This document shows, one piece after another, positions 7,999 through 17,297 of a stretch of 64,000 nucleotides of DNA. The position numbers were made by a program, and so were the translations under genes. The notes beneath the pieces are model-generated. The model was not told the origin of the DNA and did no database searches. It saw only the letters and a list, made by a program, of their open reading frames with translations. Positions within the stretch are counted from its first letter, which is position 1; each line of letters opens with the position of its first letter. The stretch covers positions 159,531-223,530 of the forward strand of contig NZ_JASNFN010000010.1 in assembly GCF_030731085.1 (NCBI RefSeq), given 5' to 3'. The DNA is from Blastococcus carthaginiensis (lineage in GTDB: Bacteria; Actinomycetota; Actinomycetes; Mycobacteriales; Geodermatophilaceae).

Positions 7999-10653
7999 AT
8001 GGGCGACGTGGCCCGGCGAGGCTCCGGCCCGCTCGTCCGCTGGGGCGGCGGGCTGGTCGCCGTGGGCGCGCTCGTCGGCGTGCACCTCGGGCTCGAGGGC
8101 ACGCCGTGGTCCCTGGTCCTGTACCTGGCGGTCGTCCACCTGGCCGCCGCCGTCGCGTGGGCCGGGACCGGCCCGGGGCCCGGCCGCGCGGCCCGGGTGC
8201 TCATCGCCCTGGGCATCACGCTGTCGGCGGTGGGCGACCTCCTGTGGGAGGTCCTGCAGCGCCACGGGTTCGCCGTCGACGTCTCGGTGGCCGACGTCGC
8301 CTACCTGGGCTCCTACGTGGCGCTCGCGGCGGCGCTCACCAGCATGGCCGGCGTCGCCGGGCAGAGCGCCCGCGACCGCTTCGACGGCTGGGTGGACGCG
8401 GTGGTGGTGTTCGTCGCCGTCCTCCTCGTCATGTGGGACCTGACGATGGCCGAGACGCTCACCGACACCTCCCAGCCGCTGCTCGCGCGGTTGCTGTGGG
8501 GGTTCTACCCCGCGCTGGACGCGGCGCTGATCGGGCTGGTGTTCCGGCTCGTGGCGGGCAACGGCCGGAACCGCGGTGCGCTCGCGGTCGCCGCCGGGGC
8601 CGGCTGCTGGCTGGCCTCCGACGTCGGCTACCTGCTCACCGCCGACCACGAGGCGCCGCCGGCACTGCTGAACTCCGGGTGGATGGTGGGCGCGGTGCTG
8701 CTCGCGGTGGCGGCCCGGAGCCGCACCGTCCGCCGCCCCGGGGCCGCGGCCCCGGAGCCCGAGCGCGCGGGGCTCTGCCGGTTGGCCGTCTGCCTCGCGG
8801 CGCTGCTCGTCCCCGCCGGCATCGAGCTGGTGCACGACCTGCGCGGTACCGAGCACACGCCGAAGTCCGTGTTCGGTGCCTCCTTGGTGCTGGTCGTGCT
8901 CGTGTTCGTCCGCACGGCGCGGCTGCTCCGGGCCGAGACCGAGGCGCGCGCGCTCGTCCGGGCGCAGGCCCGGCGCAACGCCGCGCTGGCCGCCCACTCG
9001 TCCGACGCCGTGGTCGTCGTCGAGCGGACCGGCCGGTTGCTGACCACCCCGGCGCAGCTGGCCGGCCTGCTCGACGTCGCGCTCCCCCCCGGATCCGCCG
9101 TCGCCGAGCTCGCCCGCGACGCCGGGATCGACCTCGCCGCCGCGCGGGCGGTGTTCGCCCGGGCCGTGGCCGCCGAGGGCGCGGTCGTCAGCGCCGAGCT
9201 GGCCCGCCGGTGCGGGGGAGAGGAGCGCTGGCTCGGCGTGCGGCTGGTCGACCTCTCCGCCGATCCCGACGTCGGTGGGGTCGTGGTCCACGCCACCGAC
9301 ATCACCGAGCGCAAGCGCGCCGAGCAGACGCTGGCCCACCAGGCCTTCCACGACGCGCTCACCGGGCTGGCGAACCGGACCCTGTTCACCGAGCGGGTCG
9401 AGCAGGCCCTGCGGCACAACGCACGGCACGGCGGTACCGCGGCGGTGCTCTACCTGGACCTGGACGGGTTCAAGGCGGTCAACGACAGTCTGGGCCACCA
9501 GGCGGGCGACGTGCTGCTGCGCCGGGTGGCCGACCGGCTGGCCGCGACGGTGCGCGAGGGCGACACGCTCGCCCGCCTCGGGGGCGACGAGTTCGCCCTC
9601 CTGCTGGAGGAGACCGCCGGCCTGGAGGAGGCGCTCGCGGCCGGGCAGCGGGTGCTCACCGCGCTCGCGCGGCCGGTGCTCGTCGAGCGGCAGCCCGTGT
9701 CGGTCTCCGGCAGCATCGGGATCGCCCTCGCCGACGCGGGGGCGACCAGCGACTCGCTCGTGCGGGACGCCGACATCGCCATGTACGCGGCGAAGACGGG
9801 CGGCCGTGCCCGCGTGGTCGTGTTCGACCCGGCGATGCGCGCCGCGGTGGTCGAGCAGCGGACGCTGGAGGCGCAGCTGCAGGGAGCCCTGGCGAACGGG
9901 GAGCTGTCGCTGGTGCACCAGCCGGTCGTCGACCTGGCCGACGGCCGGGTCGTGGGCTTCGAGGCGCTGCTGCGCTGGCACTCCCCGGTGCTCGGGAGCA
10001 TCCCGCCCGACCGCTTCGTGCCGGTCGCCGAGGACCTGGGGCTGATCGAGGAGATCGGCGCGTGGGTGCTCCGGGAGGCGTGCGCGGCCGCCGCCGGCTG
10101 GCGCCGCCGGCACCCCGGGGCCCGGGACCTGACGATGGCGGTGAACGTCTCGGCGGTGCAGCTGGCCTCGCCCGAACTGGTGGAGCAGATCACCGCGGCG
10201 CTCGCCGCCAGCGGGCTCCCGGCCGGGGCGCTCGTGCTCGAGGTGACGGAGACGGCGCTGGTGCGCGACCCCGAGGTCGCCGCCCGGCAGCTCGCCGCGC
10301 TGCGCGCCCTGGGCGTGCGTCTGGCGCTCGACGACTTCGGCACCGGGTACTCCTCGCTCAGCTACCTGCGCCAGTTCACCGTCGACGTCCTGAAGATCGA
10401 CCGCTCGTTCATCGCCACGATCGACGGCGCGTCGCTGCCCCCGATCGTCCGGGGCCTGATCGACCTCGGCCGCACGCTGGACCTGGAGATCGTCGCCGAG
10501 GGCGTCGAGCTCGACCTCCAGCGCGAGCAGCTGCGCGCGGCCCGGTGCGACCTGGCCCAGGGGTACCTCTTCGCCGCGCCGCTGTCCGCCGAGGACGCCG
10601 AGCTGCTCCTGCTCGCGCCGACCGACCACGCCGCCGTGGCCGACGGGGCCTGA
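7999..10653 (+). CDS. Membrane GGDEF-EAL cyclic-di-GMP protein
   Basis: An 884-residue protein that should make and/or break cyclic di-GMP. The N-terminal 310 residues are hydrophobic, with about eight to nine predicted membrane helices, probably a sensor. A degenerate PAS-like stretch ends in HATDITERKRAE. The GGDEF domain has RLGGDEF, and the inhibitory site REGD lies five residues before it. The EAL domain keeps FEALLRW, VTET, LDDFGTGYSS, LKIDRSF, AEGVE and QGYLF. Both active sites therefore look intact. The ATG at 7999 follows GGGAGG at a spacing of 8. Which activity dominates cannot be told from sequence. Confidence 0.92.
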   Translation: MGDVARRGSGPLVRWGGGLVAVGALVGVHLGLEGTPWSLVLYLAVVHLAAAVAWAGTGPGPGRAARVLIALGITLSAVGDLLWEVLQRHGFAVDVSVADVAYLGSYVALAAALTSMAGVAGQSARDRFDGWVDAVVVFVAVLLVMWDLTMAETLTDTSQPLLARLLWGFYPALDAALIGLVFRLVAGNGRNRGALAVAAGAGCWLASDVGYLLTADHEAPPALLNSGWMVGAVLLAVAARSRTVRRPGAAAPEPERAGLCRLAVCLAALLVPAGIELVHDLRGTEHTPKSVFGASLVLVVLVFVRTARLLRAETEARALVRAQARRNAALAAHSSDAVVVVERTGRLLTTPAQLAGLLDVALPPGSAVAELARDAGIDLAAARAVFARAVAAEGAVVSAELARRCGGEERWLGVRLVDLSADPDVGGVVVHATDITERKRAEQTLAHQAFHDALTGLANRTLFTERVEQALRHNARHGGTAAVLYLDLDGFKAVNDSLGHQAGDVLLRRVADRLAATVREGDTLARLGGDEFALLLEETAGLEEALAAGQRVLTALARPVLVERQPVSVSGSIGIALADAGATSDSLVRDADIAMYAAKTGGRARVVVFDPAMRAAVVEQRTLEAQLQGALANGELSLVHQPVVDLADGRVVGFEALLRWHSPVLGSIPPDRFVPVAEDLGLIEEIGAWVLREACAAAAGWRRRHPGARDLTMAVNVSAVQLASPELVEQITAALAASGLPAGALVLEVTETALVRDPEVAARQLAALRALGVRLALDDFGTGYSSLSYLRQFTVDVLKIDRSFIATIDGASLPPIVRGLIDLGRTLDLEIVAEGVELDLQREQLRAARCDLAQGYLFAAPLSAEDAELLLLAPTDHAAVADGA

Positions 10654-10703
10654 CCCGTCCCTCCCGCATGGCCGACCCGCCGGTCCTGCGGTAGGCATCG
10701 GCC

Positions 10704-11747
10704 ATGCCGGTGATCGGGTTCCACAACTCCCACGAGCAGGTCCACCCCGCCGCGCTGCTGGACGCCGTCCGGCACGCCGAGGCGGCCGGCTTCACCGCCG
10801 CCATGTGCTCCGACCACCTCACTCCCTGGAACCCGCGGCAGGGGGAGTCGGGGTTCGCCTGGTCGTGGCTGGGCGCGGCGATGGCGACGACGTCGCTGCC
10901 GTTCGGCGCGGTGAACGCGCCCGGCCAGCGGTACCACCCGGTGGTCATCGCCCAGGCCATCGCCACCCTCGGCGCGATGTTCCCCGGGCGGTTCTGGGTG
11001 GCGCTCGGCAGCGGCGAGGCCATGAACGAGCACGTCACCGGCGGCACCTGGCCGCGCAAGGCGGTCCGGGACGCGCGGCTGCGCGAGTGCGTCGACGTGA
11101 TCCGCCGGCTGCTGGCCGGGGAGCTGGTCAGCCATGACGGGCTGGTCACCGTCGACCGGGCGGCCATCTACACGCTGCCCGACCCCCAGCCGGCCCTGGT
11201 CTGCCCCGCCGTCAGCGTGGCCACCGCCCGCAACGGCGCCGACTGGGCCGACGGGCTGGTCACGATCAACCAGCCGCACGACAAGCTGCGCGAGATGATC
11301 GCCGCCTACCGGGACGCCGGCGGGCAGGGGACGCTCGCCGTCCAGGTGCACGTGGCCTGGGATCCCGACCCCGACCGGGCACTGGCGATCGCGCACGACC
11401 AGTGGCGGAGCAACGTCTTCCCGCCGCCGCTGTGCTGGGACCTCGACAGCCCGGAGGCGTTCGAGCAGGCCAGCGCGCACGTGGCACCCGAGGACATGCA
11501 CGGCCCCGTCCGGATCTCCGCCGACCTCGGGCAGCACGCGGCCTGGATCGCCGAGTACCTGGAGCTGGGCTTCGACCAGGTCTACCTGCACCACGTGGGC
11601 AAGGAGCAGCGCCCGTTCCTGGACGCGTTCGGCGGGCGGGTGCTGCCCCAGTTCGACCTCGAGCGCCCCGGCCCGGTGGCCGCCATCGACCCCCCCGGAC
11701 CGGCGGAGAACCGCCGTCCGCACGTCGAGCCGGTGCCGGCGCCGTGA
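10704..11747 (+). CDS. LLM-class flavin-dependent oxidoreductase (TIGR03885-like)
   Basis: A 347-residue luciferase-like alpha/beta-barrel oxidoreductase using FMN or F420. Key stretches are MCSDHLTPWNPRQGESGFAW, VNAPGQRYHPVVIAQAIATL and FWVALGSGEAMNEHVTG. These match a subgroup annotated as probably using FMN rather than F420; cofactor and substrate are unknown. The stop overlaps the GTG start of the downstream glycoside hydrolase by 4 bases (GTGA), so the two are translationally coupled. The same pairing occurs in other actinobacteria as far as I recall. The last 25 residues are proline-rich and probably unstructured. Confidence 0.85.
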   Translation: MPVIGFHNSHEQVHPAALLDAVRHAEAAGFTAAMCSDHLTPWNPRQGESGFAWSWLGAAMATTSLPFGAVNAPGQRYHPVVIAQAIATLGAMFPGRFWVALGSGEAMNEHVTGGTWPRKAVRDARLRECVDVIRRLLAGELVSHDGLVTVDRAAIYTLPDPQPALVCPAVSVATARNGADWADGLVTINQPHDKLREMIAAYRDAGGQGTLAVQVHVAWDPDPDRALAIAHDQWRSNVFPPPLCWDLDSPEAFEQASAHVAPEDMHGPVRISADLGQHAAWIAEYLELGFDQVYLHHVGKEQRPFLDAFGGRVLPQFDLERPGPVAAIDPPGPAENRRPHVEPVPAP

Positions 11748-13411
11748 GGATCAGCGACACCAGCGACCTCTGGTGGAAGACCGCCGTCGTCTACTGCCTC
11801 GACGTCGAGACCTACCTGGACTGGAACGGCGACGGCGTCGGCGACTTCGCGGGCCTGGCGCAGCGCCTCGACCACCTGGCCGACCTCGGCGTCACCTGCC
11901 TGTGGCTGATGCCCTTCTACCCGACCTGCGAGCGCGACGACGGCTACGACATCACCGACTTCTACGCCGTGGACCCGCGGCTGGGCAGCCTCGGTGACCT
12001 GGTGGAGGTGATCCGGACGGCGAACGACCGGGGCATCCGGGTGATCGCCGACCTCGTGGTGAACCACACCTCGGTCCACCACCCGTGGTTCGAGTCGGCG
12101 CGCACCGCCACGGACGCCCCGTACCGCGACTTCTACGTCTGGCGCGCGGACGAGCCGCCGGACACCAGCGACCAGGTCGTCTTCCCCGACCAGGAGGACA
12201 GCATCTGGACGCGCACCGAGGAGACGGGGGAGTGGTACCTGCACCGCTTCTACAAGGAGCAGCCCGACCTCGACGTCACCAATCCCGCGGTCCGCGACGA
12301 GGTCGCCAAGATCATGGGCTTCTGGCTCCAGCTGGGGCTGTCGGGCTTCCGGGTGGACGCGGTGCCCTTCTTCCTCGAGACCCGGCGCGGCGACGACGAG
12401 CGGCTGCCCGAGCCGCACCAGTACATGCGCTCGCTGCGCCAGTTCCTCACCCGGCGCACGGGGCCGGCGGTCCTGCTGGGCGAGGTGAACCTGCCCTACG
12501 AGGAGCAGGTGCAGTTCTTCGGCGGTCCGGACGGCGACGAGCTGACCATGCAGTTCGACTTCGTCGGCATGCAGGCGATGTACCTGTCGCTGGCGCGCTG
12601 CGACGCCGGCGCCCTGACCACCGCGCTGCAGGCCCGGCCGCAGGTCAACCCCGACTCGCAGTGGGCGACGTTCGTGCGCAATCACGACGAGCTGACCCTC
12701 GACAAGCTCTCCGAGGACGAGCGCCAGGAGGTCTTCGCCGCCTTCGGGCCGGAGGAGCGGATGCAGGTCTACGGCCGCGGGCTGCGCCGGCGCCTGCCGC
12801 CGATGCTGGCCGGCGACCCCAGGCGCATCCGGCTCGTCTACAGCCTCATGTTCTCCCTCCCCGGCACCCCGGTGCTGTTCTACGGGGAGGAGATCGGCAT
12901 GGGGGAGGAGCTCTCGGCCGACGGGCGGCTGGCGGTGCGGACGCCGATGCAGTGGGACGACTCGGTCAACGGCGGCTTCTCCACCGCGGACCCCGACCGG
13001 CTGCCGGGGCCGGTGGTCAGCGGCGGCTTCTCGCCGGAGTTCGTCAACGTCGCCGACCAGCGGCGGGACCCGGACTCGCTGCTGTCCTACGTCAAGCTGC
13101 TAGTCCGCCGGTACCGCGAGTCGCCGGAGCTCGGCTGGGGCAGCTTCGAGGTGCTCGAGCAGCCGCACGCGGCCGTGCTGGCGCACCGCTGCACCTGGGA
13201 CGACGGCGCGCTGGTCGCCCTCCACAACCTCGGGGCCGAGCCCTGCACGGTGCCCCTGCAGCTGCCCGACTGCGCCGGGGCCGGGCTGCACGACCTGCTC
13301 GAGGAGGGTGCTGCGACGGTCGCCGACGACGGCTCGGCGGAGCTGGCGCTGGACGGCTACGGCCACCGCTGGCTGCGGGTGGTGCGCCCGGGGAGCCGCC
13401 GGTTGCTGTAG
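11744..13411 (+). CDS. GH13 alpha-amylase / trehalose-synthase-like enzyme
   Basis: A 555-residue TIM-barrel glycosidase or transglycosidase. The four GH13 regions are present: IADLVVNH (region I, about residue 100), GFRVDAVPF with the nucleophile Asp (about 200), LLGEVN with the acid/base Glu (about 245) and FVRNHDE (about 310). LFYGEEIGMGEEL and a short C-terminal beta domain follow. It lacks the maltokinase fusion of some TreS proteins. The GTG at 11744 overlaps the stop of the LLM oxidoreductase; longer frames upstream are only that gene in another frame. Likely substrates are alpha-1,4/1,1-linked glucosides, but I cannot choose between trehalose synthase and alpha-glucosidase. Confidence 0.88.
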   Translation: MRISDTSDLWWKTAVVYCLDVETYLDWNGDGVGDFAGLAQRLDHLADLGVTCLWLMPFYPTCERDDGYDITDFYAVDPRLGSLGDLVEVIRTANDRGIRVIADLVVNHTSVHHPWFESARTATDAPYRDFYVWRADEPPDTSDQVVFPDQEDSIWTRTEETGEWYLHRFYKEQPDLDVTNPAVRDEVAKIMGFWLQLGLSGFRVDAVPFFLETRRGDDERLPEPHQYMRSLRQFLTRRTGPAVLLGEVNLPYEEQVQFFGGPDGDELTMQFDFVGMQAMYLSLARCDAGALTTALQARPQVNPDSQWATFVRNHDELTLDKLSEDERQEVFAAFGPEERMQVYGRGLRRRLPPMLAGDPRRIRLVYSLMFSLPGTPVLFYGEEIGMGEELSADGRLAVRTPMQWDDSVNGGFSTADPDRLPGPVVSGGFSPEFVNVADQRRDPDSLLSYVKLLVRRYRESPELGWGSFEVLEQPHAAVLAHRCTWDDGALVALHNLGAEPCTVPLQLPDCAGAGLHDLLEEGAATVADDGSAELALDGYGHRWLRVVRPGSRRLL

Positions 13412-13563
13412 GCGCGGCGGTGGCCGGCTGCGCGCGGCCGGTTACCCGCTGACCTGCGATCCGGCATCCCGGGGGCGTGAGGGATGACCCACGTCGACCG
13501 CGCGGGGTGTCCTGCGCCCCGCTGGGGGCGGGTGTGCCTAGCGTGGCCGGTGAGGTGAGTGCG

Positions 13564-14142
13564 ATGAGCGAACGCGACCAGACCATGTCCCTGCCCGCGC
13601 CCGGGCCCGACGGCGCCGGATCCGCGTCCGGCGGTGCCACGCCGAGCGGCACGTCCGGTGGTGCCACGTCCTCCGGGGCGCCGGGGGCCGCGCCGGTGCC
13701 GCCCCTGCCCGAGCCGACCCCGGTGGCGGGGGGGAACGCGCCACCCACCGGGCACGCCACCGCCCCGGTGGGTGTGCGCCCGGCACCCCGCAAGCCGCGG
13801 CGCGGCCCCATGACGGTGATGGGCCCCTGGGCGCCGGTGGCCGGCGGCCTCCTCGGCCTGTTCCTCGGGCTCGTCGCCGTCCTGCTGCTGGCGGGGTCGG
13901 CGGAGACCTTCGCCGACCGGTTGTCGCTGACGTTCGCCGTCCTCGGCCTCGGGTTGCTCGGCGCCGCCGGCGTGCTGCTCGCCGACGAGGTGCGCATCGT
14001 GCGCCAGCGGTCCCGGGAGGCCGGGGTGCGCCCGCAGTGGGTGGAGGCGACGGCGGGGCTGGTGAACGGGCTGACCCCCGCCCGGCTGCTGCTGCTGACC
14101 AGCGCCTTCGTGCTCTTCCTGTCCGCCTACGTCGCCCGCTGA
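13564..14142 (+). CDS. Hypothetical membrane protein with Pro/Gly-rich N-terminus
   Basis: A 192-residue protein with a disordered, Pro/Gly/Ala/Thr-rich first 75 residues, then a basic stretch (RKPRRGP) and three predicted membrane helices (WAPVAGGLLGLFLGL, LTFAVLGLGLLGAAGVLL, ARLLLLTSAFVLFLSAYV). No domain is recognised. The ATG at 13564 follows GAGGTGAG at a good spacing, so it is preferred to the GTG at 13477. A strong bidirectional terminator follows. Confidence 0.7.
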   Translation: MSERDQTMSLPAPGPDGAGSASGGATPSGTSGGATSSGAPGAAPVPPLPEPTPVAGGNAPPTGHATAPVGVRPAPRKPRRGPMTVMGPWAPVAGGLLGLFLGLVAVLLLAGSAETFADRLSLTFAVLGLGLLGAAGVLLADEVRIVRQRSREAGVRPQWVEATAGLVNGLTPARLLLLTSAFVLFLSAYVAR

Positions 14143-14145
14143 GTA

Positions 14146-14180
14146 GCCGTGCGCCGGTCGGCTCGAGACCGGCGCACGGC
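14146..14180. terminator. Bidirectional terminator between convergent genes
   Basis: A perfect 14-bp stem (14146-14159 with 14167-14180; GCCGTGCGCCGGTC arm) with a 7-base loop lies between the convergent membrane-protein and TauE/SafE genes. Confidence 0.8.
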
Positions 14181-14188
14181 GGGGCGGC

Positions 14189-14956
14189 TCAGGAGTAGGC
14201 CTGGACGCCCAGGTGGACGGCGAGCCCCAGCCCGGCGACGGCGATGAGCCGGCGCAGCAGCGTCTGGGGGGCTCGGCGCACCACGCGCGGCCCCAGCCGG
14301 CCGCCGGCGAACAGCCCGAGGGCGAGCGGCAGCGCGGCGGACCAGACGACGGGCGCGAGCAGCACGAACGCGACGGCGGCCACCGTGTTGGCCAGGCCGA
14401 GCACGACGTTCCGCAGCGCGTTGCTCCGGGCCAGCCCCTCGCCGGTCGTCAGCAGGAACAGCGCGAGCATCATCACGCCGGCGGCCGCGCCGAAGTACCC
14501 GCCGTACACGGCGACGGCGAAGGTGCCCAGCGGGAGCCACCGCGGGTCCGGGGCGGCACCTCTCGCCGCCATCCCCTGGGCGGCGAGGGCCCGCGGTGGG
14601 CGCTGCAGCAGGAGGACGAGGGAGGCCCCGGCGACGAGCCAGGGGACGATGCGTTCGAACGCCTCGGACGGGGTGGACAGCAGCAGCGCGGCACCGGCGG
14701 CGCCGCCCAGGACCGCGCCCGCGGCCAGGCGCACCGTGCGGCGCCCCTGGCCGCGCAGCTCCGGCCGCGACGCGCTCACCGATCCGATCGCGTTGAGCAC
14801 CAGGGCCACGGTGTTGGTGACGTTGGCGGTCACCGGCGGGAGCCCGGTGGCCAGCAACGCGGGGTAGCTCACCAGCGAGGCCAGCCCGGCGATGCTGCCG
14901 GTGAGCCCGGCGCCCACGCCGGCGGCGACGAGGAGGAGGAACTCCGGCACGCTCAC
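14189..14956 (-). CDS. TauE/SafE family permease (second of pair)
   Basis: A 255-residue membrane protein with about eight helices and two internally similar halves, each with the family's proline/glycine-rich turns (ASLVSYPALLATGLPPVTAN, then AVYGGYFGAAAGVMMLALF). The family exports or imports organosulfonates, sulfite or related anions. The GTG at 14956 overlaps the stop of the upstream paralogue by 4 bases (GTGA), so the pair is made together and could form a heterodimer. Substrate unknown. Confidence 0.85.
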   Translation of the reverse strand: MSVPEFLLLVAAGVGAGLTGSIAGLASLVSYPALLATGLPPVTANVTNTVALVLNAIGSVSASRPELRGQGRRTVRLAAGAVLGGAAGAALLLSTPSEAFERIVPWLVAGASLVLLLQRPPRALAAQGMAARGAAPDPRWLPLGTFAVAVYGGYFGAAAGVMMLALFLLTTGEGLARSNALRNVVLGLANTVAAVAFVLLAPVVWSAALPLALGLFAGGRLGPRVVRRAPQTLLRRLIAVAGLGLAVHLGVQAYS

Positions 14957-15732
14957 CGGCTGAGGAGCACCGCGATCGCGACCACGCCGAGGACGACGAT
15001 CGCCGTCCGCAGCAGCGGCTCGGGCAGCCGCCGGCCGTAGCGGGAGCTGACGTACCCGCCGACGAGCGAGCCGGCGGCCAGCAGCCCCGCCGCGGACCAC
15101 ACCACCCGGTCGGTCGCGACGACGACGTAGGCGCCCGCCGCCACGCCGTTCACCGTCAGGGTCAGCACGTTCTTGAGCGCGTTCAGCCGCTGCAGCGGCT
15201 CGCGCAGCAGGAGCCCGAAGAGGCCGATCTGGATGACGCCCTGGCTGGCCGCGAAGTATCCGCCGTAGGTGCCGGTCAGGTAGGCGGTGCCGAACAGGGC
15301 GGCCCGCCGTCCCGTCCCGATGCGCAGCTCGGGGGCGCCGTCAGGGTGCCGCCGGGCGATCCGGCGCTTGACCAGCGGGTGCACGGCGACCAGGACGACG
15401 GCCACGGCGATCAGCACCGGCACCACCGCCTCGAAGGCCGCCGCGGGCAGGTGCAGCAGCAGGAAGGCGCCGGTCAGGCCCCCGAGGACGGACGCCGGGA
15501 TCAAGCCGAGCAGCAGCCGCCCCTGCCCGCGCAGCTCGCGCCGGTAGCCGATCGCGCCGGTCAGGTTCCCGCCGACCAGCCCCAGCGAGTTGCTGATCGT
15601 CGCCGGCACCGGTGGGAGGCCGACGGCGAGCAGCACCGGGAAGGAGACCAGCGTGCCCGAGCCGACGACGGCGTTGATCCCGCCGGCGGCGAACCCGGCG
15701 GCGGCCACCGCCACCATCTCCCCGCCCGTCAT
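14953..15732 (-). CDS. TauE/SafE family permease (first of pair)
   Basis: A 259-residue permease with about eight membrane helices and the signatures INAVVGSGTLVSFPVLLAVG and TGTYGGYFAASQGVIQIGLF. It resembles the downstream gene along its length, so the pair probably arose by tandem duplication. The ATG at 15732 is used; an internal Met at residue 6 is another possibility. Predicted to move small sulfur-containing or carboxylate anions. No regulator or sulfur-metabolism gene is adjacent to narrow the substrate. Confidence 0.85.
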   Translation of the reverse strand: MTGGEMVAVAAAGFAAGGINAVVGSGTLVSFPVLLAVGLPPVPATISNSLGLVGGNLTGAIGYRRELRGQGRLLLGLIPASVLGGLTGAFLLLHLPAAAFEAVVPVLIAVAVVLVAVHPLVKRRIARRHPDGAPELRIGTGRRAALFGTAYLTGTYGGYFAASQGVIQIGLFGLLLREPLQRLNALKNVLTLTVNGVAAGAYVVVATDRVVWSAAGLLAAGSLVGGYVSSRYGRRLPEPLLRTAIVVLGVVAIAVLLSR

Positions 15733-15815
15733 GCGTCCATCCCGACGAGACTGGCACGCCGGGAACGGCCCCCGCTCGCGCGCGGGGCGTCGATCCGGTC
15801 ACACCGGAGCCCGGC

Positions 15816-16205
15816 TCAAGGCTTGACGGCGAGGACCGGGCGGTCGGCGTCGAGGAGGATCCGCTGGGCGCTGCTGCCCATGAGCAGCTTGCCGACCGGG
15901 GAACGCTTGCGCAGCCCGATCACGATCACCGAGGCGTCGACCTCCCGCGCCACGCGCAGCACCTCGTCGGCCACCTCGCCCTCACGGGTGCCCTGCCGGA
16001 CCTCGACCGCGACACCCGCCCGCTCGGCCCGGTCGGTGATGTCGCGGAGCGTGTCCTCGTCGGCGACCTCGACGCTGACCGGGGCGCCCCCGCGCGAGGA
16101 GTTGAGCACCAGGACCCCCTCGCCGCGGCGCGCGGCCTCGGCGATGCCGGCGTCGAGGGCCGCGCGGGCCTCCGGGGTGGGGACGAAACCGACGAGGACG
16201 GTCAT
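15816..16205 (-). CDS. Universal stress protein (UspA family)
   Basis: A 129-residue single-domain Usp. It begins MTVLVGFVPTPEARAALDAG and ends with the nucleotide-binding pattern GLRKRSPVGKLLMGSSAQRI followed by DRPVLAVKP, which suggests an ATP-binding type. The ATG at 16205 is chosen over the open frame to 16352 because AAGGAG lies 7 bases upstream and the Usp fold starts there. Divergent from the arginase-family gene. The role in stress survival is general to the family. Confidence 0.9.
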   Translation of the reverse strand: MTVLVGFVPTPEARAALDAGIAEAARRGEGVLVLNSSRGGAPVSVEVADEDTLRDITDRAERAGVAVEVRQGTREGEVADEVLRVAREVDASVIVIGLRKRSPVGKLLMGSSAQRILLDADRPVLAVKP

Positions 16206-16396
16206 ACGGGCTCCTTGGCGGGACGGTCGGAGGTCGCCCGTCGACGGGCGAGCAGCCGGGAGAGCAGGGACCTGGGGCGACGAGGAGGAATACCGCGAGC
16301 AGTGTCCCCGAGATCGGCCGCGTGCGGAAACCGGCGGGTCGCGGCGCTGCATCGCGCGGGCGAGCGCGGAGGTGGAGCTCCCGGGAGACTGGGTCC

Positions 16397-17275
16397 GTGA
16401 CGCTCGTGCGGGCCCCCGTCCGGCTGCTCGGGGTGCCGTACGACTCCGGGCACCGCGACCGCCGGATGGGGGCCGGGCCCACCGCCCTGGCTGCGGCCGG
16501 AGCGGCCGACCGGCTGCGGGCCGCCGGTCACGAGGTCATCGATGAGGTGGTCGAACCGGCGTCGCCGTGGAACGCCGAGCTGCGCACCGCCTTCGAACTG
16601 CACCGGCTGGTGGCCGCGGCGGCCACCGAGGCGCTCGCCGTCGGACAGGTGCCCGTCCTGCTGGCCGGCAACTGCAACACCACCCTCGGCGTGCTGGCGG
16701 CCCTGACCGGCACGGCCCGCCGGATCGGCCTCGTGTGGCTCGACGCGCACGGCGACTTCAACACCCCCGAGACCGACACCTCCGGGTTCCTCGACGGCCA
16801 GGGCCTGGCGATCGCCGTGGGGCGCTGCTGGACCGCGCTGGCGGCGGGCATCTCCGGGTTCCGGCCTCTGCCCGAGCGCGACGTCCTGCTGGTCGGCGCC
16901 CGGGACCTGACCGAGGCCCAGCTGCAGGTGTTGCACGACTCCGGGGTCACCTGGCTACCTCCCGCGAGGGCGCGGGTCCTTCGGGCGGTCGAGGACGCCC
17001 TGGACGCGCTGGCCACGCGGGTCGACGCCGTCCACTTCCATGTCGACCTCGACGTGCACGACCCGTCGATCGCGCCGGCGAACACCTACGCCGCCGACGA
17101 CGGTCTCACCGCGGAGCAGGTGCGCGCGGTGCTGGCAGCCACCGCCGCGCGGATGCCGGTCGTGTCCGGCGCGCTCGCCTCCTGGGACCCGACCTGCGAC
17201 GTCGAGGGCCGGATGCTCGCCACCGCGCTGGACCTGCTGGAGGCGGTGGCCGGGGCGGCGGTGCCGCTGCGCTGA
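16397..17275 (+). CDS. Arginase/agmatinase-fold protein
   Basis: A 292-residue ureohydrolase-fold protein. Metal motifs DAHGDF and HVDLDVHDPS are present, but the usual first motif GGDHS reads AGNCNTT, so the first histidine ligand is absent. Similar GNC-containing arginase-like proteins are common in actinobacteria, and their substrates are not settled; ordinary arginase activity should not be assumed. The GTG at 16397 follows GGGAGA. It converges on the helicase gene with 22 bases between stops. It is not part of the arginine cluster 32 kb away. Confidence 0.8.
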   Translation: MTLVRAPVRLLGVPYDSGHRDRRMGAGPTALAAAGAADRLRAAGHEVIDEVVEPASPWNAELRTAFELHRLVAAAATEALAVGQVPVLLAGNCNTTLGVLAALTGTARRIGLVWLDAHGDFNTPETDTSGFLDGQGLAIAVGRCWTALAAGISGFRPLPERDVLLVGARDLTEAQLQVLHDSGVTWLPPARARVLRAVEDALDALATRVDAVHFHVDLDVHDPSIAPANTYAADDGLTAEQVRAVLAATAARMPVVSGALASWDPTCDVEGRMLATALDLLEAVAGAAVPLR

Positions 17276-17297
17276 TGCCTGCGCCAGCGTCGGCGGA

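Noticed and set aside
5997..10694. 1565-codon plus-strand frame across malQ and the GGDEF-EAL gene
   Set aside because: Shadow of two real genes; low-complexity Arg/Gly/Pro sequence.
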